Assembly (NCBI GenBank): GCA_025766275.1
Contig: JAFKAC010000012.1
Location: forward strand, 1,302,001-1,366,000
DNA length: 64,000 nt
Origin: Lactarius indigo
Taxonomy: Eukaryota; Basidiomycota; Agaricomycetes; Russulales; Russulaceae
Direction: 5' to 3'
Shown here: positions 35,022 through 44,393 of the stretch, piece by piece
Layout of the letters: each line of letters opens with the position of its first letter
Position numbering within the stretch: the first letter of the stretch is position 1
Made by a program: the position numbers and the translations under genes
Notes under the pieces: model-generated
Seen by the model: the letters and a program-made list of their open reading frames with translations, nothing else
Databases searched by the model: none
What the model was told of the DNA's origin: nothing

Positions 35022-38000
35022 CTAGTCCGCTACCGATTCCTGTCTCATTCGTTCCGCTTCGTCTTCCATCCTAGCCAATATGTTAGCCCGTTCCAACCGA
35101 TAGAGACTGTCCTTTTTGTCGTCGACCACCATCTCCTTCTCCATCTGTAACTGCCGAATCCGCCTCTCCAGCTGGTCTTCGGCAAATGCAAACTGCCGGA
35201 ACCGGCGCAGTTCTTGAGTGAGCGTGACATCCCCAATGCGCATAAGCAGCAAATCGGTGGGGTGTCGGTCGCGGAGCATGAAATGCTCCTCGTAGGGGAT
35301 GAACGCACGGTTGTTCTTTGGCAGATGGGGGGTGGCGTACAGAGGCTTACCGTAGAGGAAGCCTGATCCCGGAGCTAATCCGAGAACGAAGGGGTCTCCT
35401 CCTCGGATAACCTGTACGTGGGATGCTTGTACCGTCGGTCCGTTGGGGAGCTTGATCGGGAACGGAATGTAATCGGGTCCTCTATTGACCCTGAACCCTT
35501 CAGGGACAACGACCCGGGTTGCTGGGTCTCGTTCGCCCATTGGTGTATAACGAGCCGCTTGTGCCACGGCGACTCGTCCTCTGTGTAAAGGCCCCCCCGC
35601 TGCGTCGACGAGGTAGGGAGTGGCGGCTGGATCTTCAGCGTAGAATTCATGATTAAGGAATGCGTGCCTGAGGGGGTAATGGTCTCTAAGCTCGTCTTCA
35701 TCCTCATTTTCGTCCAGTACTCCCTCCGCTCCTTCATCATCCGTTGTCGGCAGGCGGCGATATGCAGTTGCTCCCGCTGCCACCGCGCCGCCGTCTCTTT
35801 CCATTCTTGCTCGTACTTCTCCATAGCGTTCGGTGGCTTCACCGCGCGGGACAGCCGCTTGAAGCCGAAAGAGTTCGTCTTCGGTGAGGAAAGCCTCTGG
35901 CTCTCCGGTGTCTGGGTTTGTGAGGGCGTACATTGCTGGCGGAGGTGTTGGTTGAGTTGCTGCTGGATCGTCGTCGACAATTCCCTGTACGGGCATAGGG
36001 AATCGTTGCAATGTCTGGTGCAGTTCTTCACTAGTGATAGGGCCGTTGTCCTCATGCTGCATGGGGGCACGGCTTCCATCGACAGCTCCATTGGCGTCGG
36101 TGTTGTCGGCGGTGTCGGGGTTAACAAGCGTGGCGGAGGAGTCGTTGATGATGGTGGAGAGGAGTGCGAGCTGGTCATGGCGTCGAGTGGAAGACATAAG
36201 ACGAGTGAGAGATGGGGACTTATCACGACAAAAGGTCGTCCTTATATGCGTCTCCCGGTCGGGATTAGAATGTTTGAAGTCCCGAACGGCTTCGTCGGCA
36301 AATACGTCATCCTTATCTATCCATTGATTGTCGGAGTCAGGATAGCCCTTCCATTTGACGAGGTATTGGAGCCGACGTCTTCTGCCGAATCGCCGAGAGT
36401 CTAGAATCTTCTCGACTTCGTATTCTTCTTCGTTATCGACCAAATCAGGTGGTGGGCGCTGATAGTTTGGTCCATGCGTGGGTGTTTCGCGATAAGGTGT
36501 GAGAAGATCTATGTGGAACACGTCGTGGATGCTCCACTGTGTGGGAAGCTCGAGTCGATAGTTGACAGGGGACATCACCTGGATGACCTTAAATGGTCCA
36601 TGTCGTTTAGCCGCTAGTTTTGCGGTTGGTTGGTGAGTACGCAAGTGGCGTCCTTCTAGCCACACGAGGTCTCCTTCCTTGAATTTGGGCGTATCTTTGT
36701 GTTTAACCCATGATTTTTGCGCCCGGAGCATACAGGAGAAAGCGCGCTGTCGTGCCTGTTTGAATTGGTCTAGCCTTAACGACACTTGTGGGATAGGGGA
36801 AGGCCTATCGGTCCAATCAGCGCGAGGATTGAACCCGGATAGGAGAAAGAAGGGAGACTCCCGTGTGGTCTCATTGGGCCAGTTGTTATGCGTGAATTCT
36901 GCCATAGGCAGATAGCGGACCCAGTCATCTTGTCGCTCGTTTACCCAGAAGCGGAGATATTGCTCTAGCCACTGATTTGTTCGTTCCGATTGGCCATCGG
37001 TTCTGGGGTGATAAGCGGTTGAGATGTTTTGGCTGATGCCAAGGATTTTACATATCTCTCGCATAAACTTTGACGCGAAGCGGGGATCTCGGTCACTGAT
37101 AACACGCGAGGGGAGTCCAAATCGTGGGAAGACGTGAGAAACGTACAGGGCAGCCGTCCCTTCGGCTGTTATTTCTTCGTTACAGGGGATAAAGACCGCA
37201 GCTTTGGTACAGTCGTGATCTGTTACTGTGAGAATAGAGTCGTAACCGCGGGAAACAGGGAGTTTGGTGATAAAGTCCACGGCGATAGTCTCAAACGGCA
37301 GGGCTTCCGGTTTAGGGTAAATAGGTTGTAGGGGTGCTCGGATGGGTCGGAGGTTGGCTTTGTGCCGCTGGCATTCTGCGCAACCTTTGACATAATCTGT
37401 GATGTCGTTCTTCATTTGTGGCCACCAGTAGTGTCGTTCGGTAAGTTGGAGTGTGCGTTTGATGCCAGGATGGCCGTAAACGGGAGAGTCGTGATGAGCG
37501 GCAATGATAGTTCGTTTGTCATGGATGCCGCCTGTGACTACTCGGCGTCCGTCTTTGTACCACGTCCCTTCAATGTCTTTTAGTCTATGAGCGTCGACCC
37601 ATGGCTTCAACTTAGCTATGTCCTGCTCATAAATAGGGTGTTCGGGGGTCATTTCTACTGGCAAAATCTCGGGTCTCCAGTGTGGGTGTCGCGGTTCTTC
37701 TAGTGTTGCGGCGCGTACGAAGACGCTTTCCGGTAACACCGTTACTCCTTCGTTGTCATTTTCTCCTTGGTCGTAGTCTGGTCTTCGTGATAGTGCATCA
37801 GCGCGTCCATTGGAAGTGCCTTTGATGTGGTGAATCTCAAAATCGTATTCTGAGAGTTCGAGTACTTCCCTGGCTACCCGCCTACTGATCTTCTGTGGCG
37901 ACTTCCAGTATTGTAGGTTGAGATGATCGGAGAATACTTTAATCTTGTGGGGGGATCCTGCTAGAAGGGGTCGCCAATGGCGGAAGGCTTTGACAATTGC

Positions 38001-39830
38001 TAGGAGTTCGAGGTCGTAAATATCGTAATTTCGTTCGGCTTCATTGAGGGTGGATGAGTAATAGCCGATAGGATGTCGTTTACCGTCTGCCTTGCGTTGA
38101 AGAAGGACTGCTCCTGTCGCAAAGCCTGATGCGTCAACTTCTAATTCGAATTGTTGAGTGAGATCCGGGTGCGCTAAAACCGGTTCGCTAGTGACAAGGG
38201 TCTTAAGATCTTGGAATGCTTTGTCTTCTTCGGCTCCCCAGTGCCATTCGGTATCTTTGCGAGTGAGTTTGTTGAGAGGACGTGCTTTGGTCGCAAAACC
38301 TCGTATAAAAGGACGGTAGAAATTGCAAAAACCGAGAAAAGAGCGGACGTCCTTGACCTTGGTTGGCGTAGGCCAGTCCTTAATGCCGGAAATTTTGACA
38401 GGGTCCATGCGTGTCACCCCCTTTTCAAGGATTACCCCCAGGTAATCCATACGCGGAGAGTGGAAGAGGCATTTCTCAAGCTTGTAATACAAGTCATGCT
38501 CCGCAGATACACGGAGCACGTCTTTGACAGCTTCTATGTGATCTTGTAGCGAATGGTTAAGTCCTGTAGCGATGCCGATGTCGTCCATGTAGACACGAAT
38601 AACGGTACCACGCTTTTCGTGTTTTGCAATGATGTCCCTGAAGATGAAGTTCATCATAGTCTGGAACGTTGCCGGGGAGTTGGTTAAGCCGAAAAACATC
38701 ACCGTGGGTTCAAATAAACCGTAACGCGTTTTGAACGCCGCCTTTTCTTCGTCACCCTCTTTGATGCGTACGTTGTTATACCCCCATCTGACATCGAGTT
38801 TAGTGTAGATGTGGGCATTACTAAGGTCAGTGATGAGGTCGGAGATGAGGGGGAGGGGATACTGATTGCGGATGGTGACAGCGTTAATCTTTCGGTAGTC
38901 TTGAACGGGTCGTAGTTTTCCATCTTTCTTTTTGATGAAGAAGAAAGACGATGCGTAAGGGGATTTAGAGGGTCTTATATAGCCCTTTTTGAGTTGTTCG
39001 TCGATCCATTCACGTAACTTCTTATCTTCCTCTTGTGTCATAGGGTATATTTTGCAATCGATCGCATCGGCCGTCCCCGGTTTGAATTCGATAGCGTGAT
39101 CCCAGGGCCTGCTGGGTGGAAACCTGTCCGATGCCTCTTCACTGAAAAGGCGTTCAAATTCGCGGTATTCGGAGGGTAACTCAGCTTTCGTGACGTATTG
39201 CTGAGCGGCTATGGCGAGATCAGTAGCAGTGGCTCTGATTCGGCATCCTTCTTCAAATTGCTGCCTTTGTTCGTCAGTAACGACGCAGGAGTGTACGACT
39301 TCATAATCGTCGTCTTGAACGGTGGTTGTTGCTACCGTGGGCGTCGTTTTGATGTAAGGGTTGGTCGATCGAATAATGATAGGAAGCATATCTTCGTGTA
39401 TGGCTGCTTGTGACCATTTGATATGCGGGTCATAAATGGCGAGCCAGGGGTAGCCTAGTACGATGTCCTCATTTCCTATGTCCGTGATGAGGAAACGGAT
39501 TTCCTTGTGAATGCCTTTAGTTTGGACATCAACGTCGGTATAATGGGTGATACGCCCCGATTTATTCTCCGTGTTGTCAATATTCCATATTTTTTTTGGG
39601 ATGTCGAGTAATTTGGTCCCAAGTCCCATTCTTTTTGCGAATGATGGTTTCATGAAGCAGTGGGTTGCTCCTGAGTCGACTAATGCGCGTATGTCGGCCA
39701 TTGCATAACTGGTGCGAATCGATACTGGAACTCTCATAGAACGATAGCGAGTCATGATTACACTGTTACAATTAACTGCCCTTACCCAGGCCGATGGGTT
39801 CAGGCGTCCTGAAAACCCTCCTTCTTCCAC
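35022..39830 (-). CDS. gypsy-1 Pol polyprotein with chromodomain and C-terminal extension
   Basis: A 1,602-residue uninterrupted frame. Protease active site DSGAT at about residue 52. RT spans roughly 270-460 with DVRWGYNNVRIKEGDEEKAA and a YMDD box. RNase H begins ELEVDASGFATGAVLL. Integrase has a zinc module (HPGIKR…CAECQRHK) and a DHDCTKA / DGQSERTNQWLEQYL core. The chromodomain, about 1,135-1,195, reads [14 protein letters not shown] and [16 protein letters not shown] further 400 residues follow, rich in Pro, Asp and Arg, ending with a helical ERIRQLQMEKEM segment; this extension is unusual and is conserved in the second copy. Pol lacks its own expected start and is probably made by -1 frameshift from Gag. 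Confidence 0.95.
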   Translation of the reverse strand: MEEGGFSGRLNPSAWVRAVNCNSVIMTRYRSMRVPVSIRTSYAMADIRALVDSGATHCFMKPSFAKRMGLGTKLLDIPKKIWNIDNTENKSGRITHYTDVDVQTKGIHKEIRFLITDIGNEDIVLGYPWLAIYDPHIKWSQAAIHEDMLPIIIRSTNPYIKTTPTVATTTVQDDDYEVVHSCVVTDEQRQQFEEGCRIRATATDLAIAAQQYVTKAELPSEYREFERLFSEEASDRFPPSRPWDHAIEFKPGTADAIDCKIYPMTQEEDKKLREWIDEQLKKGYIRPSKSPYASSFFFIKKKDGKLRPVQDYRKINAVTIRNQYPLPLISDLITDLSNAHIYTKLDVRWGYNNVRIKEGDEEKAAFKTRYGLFEPTVMFFGLTNSPATFQTMMNFIFRDIIAKHEKRGTVIRVYMDDIGIATGLNHSLQDHIEAVKDVLRVSAEHDLYYKLEKCLFHSPRMDYLGVILEKGVTRMDPVKISGIKDWPTPTKVKDVRSFLGFCNFYRPFIRGFATKARPLNKLTRKDTEWHWGAEEDKAFQDLKTLVTSEPVLAHPDLTQQFELEVDASGFATGAVLLQRKADGKRHPIGYYSSTLNEAERNYDIYDLELLAIVKAFRHWRPLLAGSPHKIKVFSDHLNLQYWKSPQKISRRVAREVLELSEYDFEIHHIKGTSNGRADALSRRPDYDQGENDNEGVTVLPESVFVRAATLEEPRHPHWRPEILPVEMTPEHPIYEQDIAKLKPWVDAHRLKDIEGTWYKDGRRVVTGGIHDKRTIIAAHHDSPVYGHPGIKRTLQLTERHYWWPQMKNDITDYVKGCAECQRHKANLRPIRAPLQPIYPKPEALPFETIAVDFITKLPVSRGYDSILTVTDHDCTKAAVFIPCNEEITAEGTAALYVSHVFPRFGLPSRVISDRDPRFASKFMREICKILGISQNISTAYHPRTDGQSERTNQWLEQYLRFWVNERQDDWVRYLPMAEFTHNNWPNETTRESPFFLLSGFNPRADWTDRPSPIPQVSLRLDQFKQARQRAFSCMLRAQKSWVKHKDTPKFKEGDLVWLEGRHLRTHQPTAKLAAKRHGPFKVIQVMSPVNYRLELPTQWSIHDVFHIDLLTPYRETPTHGPNYQRPPPDLVDNEEEYEVEKILDSRRFGRRRRLQYLVKWKGYPDSDNQWIDKDDVFADEAVRDFKHSNPDRETHIRTTFCRDKSPSLTRLMSSTRRHDQLALLSTIINDSSATLVNPDTADNTDANGAVDGSRAPMQHEDNGPITSEELHQTLQRFPMPVQGIVDDDPAATQPTPPPAMYALTNPDTGEPEAFLTEDELFRLQAAVPRGEATERYGEVRARMERDGGAVAAGATAYRRLPTTDDEGAEGVLDENEDEDELRDHYPLRHAFLNHEFYAEDPAATPYLVDAAGGPLHRGRVAVAQAARYTPMGERDPATRVVVPEGFRVNRGPDYIPFPIKLPNGPTVQASHVQVIRGGDPFVLGLAPGSGFLYGKPLYATPHLPKNNRAFIPYEEHFMLRDRHPTDLLLMRIGDVTLTQELRRFRQFAFAEDQLERRIRQLQMEKEMVVDDKKDSLYRLERANILARMEDEAERMRQESVAD

Positions 39831-41797
39831 AACTGTTGGAGGATAATGTCCTTCACGTCATCCGATTCTCCGGCTACTCCATTCAGCCAGTCGCTGGCGC
39901 GCTGTTGAGGGGGTACTTCTTGGACCGCCCTGGTAGCGACTTCTGGTTCTTGTTGATGATAGTCGGTGTTGATGTACCGACTGGTCGATGCTTGGGGTTG
40001 GTATTCCCCTTGTGGTTGTCTGCAATCACGGGCCATGTGTCCGTCCTTTCTACAGTTATAACAGATGACTGGCCTTGGATTATTACGTCCTCCTCCTCTC
40101 TGTAGAAATCCTCCCCTTGGTCGGTATGGGGGTCGAGGGGTAAGTATATCTTCGGCCCCTGCAAGTCGCCCTCGAATTCGGTCTGCCGAGGTATCCATGG
40201 CATTCGGATCACGGGATAAATTTCTTGGCTGCCATGAACTTCTTGGTGGTCCTTGCCACTGTCGTTGCTGTCGTTGCCTTCCTTGTCCTTGTCCAGGGGG
40301 AGTCCCTTTGTTCAACACCGCTTTGAGGTGAAGATATTGCTGTTGACGAGTGGTTGCCGCTTCTTTCCATTCACGGTAGTTTCGGGGGTTGTCGAGGGTG
40401 TAAACCTTTTCATACAGGTCTTTTGGTAGTCCGCTCGCGAATAGGTCTAGCGTCTGCGGATCGTCGAGTCGATACTGAGCGCGGCGTATTAGTTGCTCGA
40501 ATTGGGTGCAATACTCATCTAGATTGCCTCCCATCATCTTAACTCCTTTCTTGAGCTCGTATTGAGCCTGTTCTTGTTCCATCGTATTGCGGAAGCGCTG
40601 CATAAAGCTGCGCGTGACTTCGTTCCACAGTCCTTCGCTAGTGCGTGGTATGCCTGCTTGTATCTGGCCGTTGAGCCAGGTGAGCATGGCCAGCACCCAT
40701 TCGCTAACGTTAACGCCTTTAATGTAGGATAGGAAAAGTAAGGCCCTTCGGTAGGGTGTGGCCATTATGCCTTCGTCTGCATTCATACCCCAGTAGACAT
40801 GCCATTGGGTGAGAAACGCTTCGACTTTTGCGCGTTCTCCATCGAATACTGTAGGTGCTTCGCCAGCTAATTTGTTACTTGGAGGGGGGACGATAGGACC
40901 TACACCTGGCAATCCTCCTCCTGGAGGTCCTCCTCCTGGTCCGCCTGGGAACCCCCCAGGGAATCCCTCAAATCCGGGTCCTCGAGATGGAGGTCCTCCT
41001 CCTCCTCCTCTTGGCAAATCGTTAGGAGGTCCGCCTCCTCCACTAGGAGGGTCAGCGACATCGGGCCCGATGGCACGATGGATTGCTATGTCGTCTTCGG
41101 TCATTCGGTGGCCGGTATAGGGATTGATGGGAGCTAGATTAGCTCGCGATTCTTCGGCGATACGCCTTTGTTCTTCTAGGGCTATTTGGTCTCTTGCTTC
41201 TGTGGTGAGCTGCAGCTCTTCATGTGTAATGGTGGCAGTTGCCATTGCGACTGCTGGGCTATGAACGTGAATTACTTCGGGTTCGGGTTGGTGAATGGTA
41301 AGGGACTCAGTTCGTTGTATGATGTGATCGCCAATTGCTCCTAGGCTGGCTTCTTCTGCGGGTGTTGTTCCTCTACTTGGTGACTGACTTTCGGAGGCTT
41401 CTTCTCCGCTGACTCCTTCGTCTGTATGTTCTTGCGCCTGCCCGTCAATAGGGCCGTAGTCTGCGCAGCTATTAAGCTCTCGCGCGTCAATATCGCAGTT
41501 GTAGTTTCTTCCGGCTGGTCGTACGATGTCCCAGCGATGATCTATGGGGTTCCAAGTAACCTCGGTCCAACAGAGGTGTTCGAAATTAAACTCAACGGGT
41601 CGGAAACGGTTGGGACCGTTAAATTCCACGAAATACCCTGTGTCTTCTCCTCGTTCTCTCCACTGAGCTGCTCCTAAGAACCTTGTTGGTACGTTGCGAT
41701 CTCCTCGTCGTTCAATGTGATAGGGACGGAAAGACGTCCACTGATCTCTGGTCGAGTACGCCACGATGAGGATCTTGGTCTTAATGTTACGCTCCAC
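39800..41797 (-). CDS. gypsy-1 Gag
   Basis: The frame is open from inside the 5' LTR to the stop at 39,800. There is a Gly/Pro-rich linker, a capsid-like helical region (AKVEAFLTQWHVYWG, FMQRFRNTMEQEQAQYEL) and a CCHC zinc knuckle CYNCRKDGHMARDC. No ATG occurs in this frame before MATATITHEEL, about 200 codons in. Translation may therefore start at a non-AUG codon, start late, or need a spliced leader. The last codons overlap pol by about 30 bases. Confidence 0.85.
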   Translation of the reverse strand: MERNIKTKILIVAYSTRDQWTSFRPYHIERRGDRNVPTRFLGAAQWRERGEDTGYFVEFNGPNRFRPVEFNFEHLCWTEVTWNPIDHRWDIVRPAGRNYNCDIDARELNSCADYGPIDGQAQEHTDEGVSGEEASESQSPSRGTTPAEEASLGAIGDHIIQRTESLTIHQPEPEVIHVHSPAVAMATATITHEELQLTTEARDQIALEEQRRIAEESRANLAPINPYTGHRMTEDDIAIHRAIGPDVADPPSGGGGPPNDLPRGGGGGPPSRGPGFEGFPGGFPGGPGGGPPGGGLPGVGPIVPPPSNKLAGEAPTVFDGERAKVEAFLTQWHVYWGMNADEGIMATPYRRALLFLSYIKGVNVSEWVLAMLTWLNGQIQAGIPRTSEGLWNEVTRSFMQRFRNTMEQEQAQYELKKGVKMMGGNLDEYCTQFEQLIRRAQYRLDDPQTLDLFASGLPKDLYEKVYTLDNPRNYREWKEAATTRQQQYLHLKAVLNKGTPPGQGQGRQRQQRQWQGPPRSSWQPRNLSRDPNAMDTSADRIRGRLAGAEDILTPRPPYRPRGGFLQRGGGRNNPRPVICYNCRKDGHMARDCRQPQGEYQPQASTSRYINTDYHQQEPEVATRAVQEVPPQQRASDWLNGVAGESDDVKDIILQQLWKKEGFQDA
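39812..39818 (-). promoter_or_regulatory. -1 frameshift heptamer G GGT TTT at the gag-pol junction
   Basis: In the Gag reading frame the bases are G-GGT-TTT, a canonical X XXY YYZ slippery site, starting 19 bases before the gag stop codon begins. Slipping back one base enters the pol frame exactly (…GGFSGRLNPSAW…). No downstream pseudoknot was worked out. Confidence 0.75.
41772..41782 (-). promoter_or_regulatory. self-priming primer-binding site of gypsy-1
   Basis: Two bases after the 5' LTR the element reads AAGACCAAGAT. This is the exact complement of ATCTTGGTCTT inside the LTR at 42,027-42,017, which starts 34 bases after a TATAAGT box (42,061-42,055), just where the transcript should begin. 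That is the arrangement of Tf1/sushi-type elements, whose mRNA 5' end primes reverse transcription. No tRNA-complementary TGG is present. Confidence 0.75.
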
Positions 41798-42293
41798 CGG
41801 CGTTAGTCCGACTTGGACTCTAGAGAGGCGTAATCGACTTAGCGAAGTAAGGCAAATGGGGACCTCGTGTCAACCCAATGCAAGCTGAACAGGGGCCCAC
41901 TCGGCACACGCTGCAGCAAAAGAGTAGAAGATGAATATCCCTTGGTGGATACAAGCGGAAGCACACTTAGTCCCAAGACTAAGGCGAGATAGACGAGTCA
42001 AGTGGTGGATTTGAAGAAGACCAAGATGGGGACTCTTGGTCTTCCGAGTCGACTACTTATACAGATACGCGCGGGCTTTAAAGCGCCGCTCGAATAGTAC
42101 GTAACCAATAGCGTAACTAGCTCGAACCCTAGTACCGCTATCCTAGGAATGAGTCATACATGAGTCACAATCACATGTGAACTACTATGCTGACTGATAC
42201 GAAGTAAGAGTCCATGACTAATGCTGATACCGGACCGTAGTCATAACCGGTCATGAGTCGTGTGTAATGAGTCATCAAGTCCGTACCGTAACA
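41785..42293 (-). repeat. gypsy-1 5' LTR
   Basis: 509 bp, matching the 3' LTR at all but one position. It is followed by GGCAG and the first homogeneous 211-bp repeat of the KDZ right arm. Confidence 0.95.
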
Positions 42294-42298
42294 GGCAG

Positions 42299-44060
42299 CT
42301 CTCTGTGGGCTCAACAATGGGCCCATTCTAATATATTGACAACTCTTCCTGGCTGTGCCAATTGGCCCATCCATTTATCTTGGCAGTTCTATCCATGGGC
42401 CCACTCATCACATATGCCCACTCTTGCTTGATGGGCCTGCGTGGTTTCACCAATGTAATAGGTCAATTTACACCCTGCCTGATCATGGGCCCACTCAAGA
42501 TGTTCGGCAGCTCTCTGTGGGCTCAACAATGGGCCCATTCTAATATATTGACAACTCTTCCTAGCTGTGCCAATTGGCCCATCCATTTATCTCGGCAGTT
42601 CTATCCATGGGCCCACTCATCACATATGCCCCTCTTACTTGATGGGCCCATGTGGTTTCACCAATGTAATAGGTCAATTTACACCCTGCCTGATCGTGGG
42701 CCCACTCAAGATGTTCGGCAGCTCTCTGTGGGCTCAACAATGGGCCCATTCTAATATATTGACAACTCTTCCTAGCTGTGCCAATTGGCCTGTCCATTTA
42801 TCTTGGCAGTTTGATCCATGGGCCCACTCATGATATATGCCCCTCTTACTTGATGGGCCCATGTGGTTTTACCAATGTAATAGGTCAATTTACACCCTGC
42901 CTGATCGTGGGCCCACTCAAGATGTTCGGCAGCTCTCTGTGGGCTCAACAATGGGCCCATTCTAATATATTGACAACTCTTCCTAGCTGTGCCAATTGGC
43001 CCATCCATTTATCTTGGCAGTTCTATCCATGGGCCCACTCATCACATATGCCCCTCTTACTTGATGGGCCCATGTGGTTTCACCAATGTAATAGGTCAAT
43101 TTACACCCTGCCTGATCATGGGCCCACTCAAGATGTTCGGCAGCTCTCTGTGGGCTCAACAATGGGCCCATTCTAATATATTGACAACTCTTCCTAGCTG
43201 TGCCAATTGGCCCATCCATTTATCTCGGCAGTTCGATCCATGGGCCCACTCATCACATATGCCCCTCTTACTTGATGGGCCCATGTGGTTTCACCAATGT
43301 AATAGGTCAATTTACACCCTGCCTGATCGTGGGCCCACTCAAGATGTTCGGCAGCTCTCTGTGGGCTCAACAATGGGCCCATTCTAATATATTGACAACT
43401 CTTCCTGGCTGTGCCAATTGGCCCATCCATTTATCTTGGCAGTTCTACCCATGGGCCCACTCATCACATATGCCCCTCTTACTTGATGGGCCCATGTGGT
43501 TTTACCAATGTAATAGGTCAATTTACACCCTGCCTGATCATGGGCCCACTCAAGATGTTCGGCAGCTCTCTGTGGGCTCAACAATGGGCCCATTCTAATA
43601 TATTGACAACTCTTCCTGGCTGTGCCAATTGGCCCATCCATTTATCTCGGCAGTTCTATCCATGGGCCCACTCATGATATATGCCCCTCTTACTTGATGG
43701 GCCCATGTGGTTTCACCAATGTAATAGGTCAATTTACACCCTGCCTGATCATGGGCCCACTCAAGATGTTCGGCAGCTCTCTGTGGGCTCAACAATGGGC
43801 CCATTCTAATATATTGACAACTCTTCCTGGCTGTGCCTAATTGGCCCATCCATTTATCTTGGCAGTTCTATCCATGGGCCCACTCATCACATATGCCCCT
43901 CTTACTTGATGGGCCCATGTGGTTTTACCAATGTAATAGGTCAATTTACACCCTGCCTGATCGTGGGCCCACTCAAGATGTTTGGCAGGTCTTTGTAGGC
44001 TCAACAATGGGCCCATTCTAATATATTGACAACTCTTCCTAGCTGTGCCAATTGGCCCAT
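42299..44060. repeat. right subterminal tandem repeats, 211-bp period
   Basis: Eight or so near-identical units. The marker TCGGCAGCTCTCTGTGGGCTC recurs about every 211 bp (42,504; 42,715; 42,926; 43,137; 43,348; 43,559; 43,770). Each unit has about five GGGCCCA or TGGCCCA words and two TCGGCAG-like words. Diverged units continue to about 44,290. The 78-132-residue frames on both strands are repeat translations. Confidence 0.95.
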
Positions 44061-44338
44061 CCATTTATCTCGGCAGTTCGATCCATGGGCCCATGTGGTT
44101 TCACCAATGTAATAGGTCAATTTATACTATGCCTTGATTGTGGGCCCACTCAATGTGTTTGGCAGCTCTCAATGAGTTTAACCATGGGCCCACTGTATAC
44201 TATTGACAAAACTTCCCAGCTACTACAATTGGCCCATTCATTTATCTTGGCAGTTCTATCCATGGGCCCACTCATGATATATGCTCACTCTTGCTTGATG
44301 GGCCCACATGGGTTTCAACAACCTGTAAGGTCTATATG

Positions 44339-44386
44339 CACATGGGCTTTTACATACACATTGTCACTAACTTGCGCCATTATGTG
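44339..44386 (-). repeat. right terminal inverted repeat of the KDZ element
   Basis: Read inward on the minus strand it begins CACATAATGGCGCAAG and ends AAAGCCCATGTG. It aligns without gaps with the left end at 28 of 48 positions and abuts CTCAAGT at 44,387-44,393. Confidence 0.72.
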
Positions 44387-44393
44387 CTCAAGT

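Larger units (their letters stand above)
34481..42293 (-). mobile_element. gypsy-1: near-intact chromodomain Ty3/gypsy retrotransposon
   Basis: This 7,813-bp element lies on the minus strand with 509-bp LTRs and a GGCAG duplication (34,476-34,480 and 42,294-42,298). By eye the two LTRs differ at one position (T against C about 25 bases in). Gag and Pol are open, so insertion was recent and the element may be active. Polypurine AAAAGGGGGTGA abuts the 3' LTR. A truncated relative lies at 58,325-60,464 and a solo LTR at 52,000-52,508. Confidence 0.95.
16506..44386. mobile_element. KDZ transposon with TET/JBP gene (about 20 kb plus a nested gypsy)
   Basis: This 27,881-bp insertion splits the copia A RT. 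The 7-bp CTCAAGT flanks it exactly (16,499-16,505 and 44,387-44,393); an 8-bp duplication with one mismatch is also possible. Ungapped comparison of the first and last 48 bp as inverted repeats gives 28 matches. Without the gypsy insertion (34,481-42,293) and one GGCAG it is about 20.06 kb. Contents: left 220-bp repeats, an unknown coiled-coil gene, a second unknown gene, KDZ transposase, TET/JBP, HMG-like gene, a Cys-rich gene, a repeat protein, and right 211-bp repeats. Association of KDZ transposons, TET/JBP and a divergent HMG protein in basidiomycetes is published (Iyer and colleagues, 2014). These exact ends and this gene set are my reading. Confidence 0.9.

Noticed and set aside
36034..36404. 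Plus-strand frames within gypsy-1
   Set aside because: Antisense to the Pol extension, and mirrored in the second copy only through DNA homology.
42362..44064. Series of 78-132-residue frames on both strands
   Set aside because: They repeat every 211 bp and exist on both strands, so they are translations of the tandem repeat.
16506..44386. Starship-type giant element
   Set aside because: No DUF3435 tyrosine recombinase captain; the transposase is KDZ and there are TIRs.
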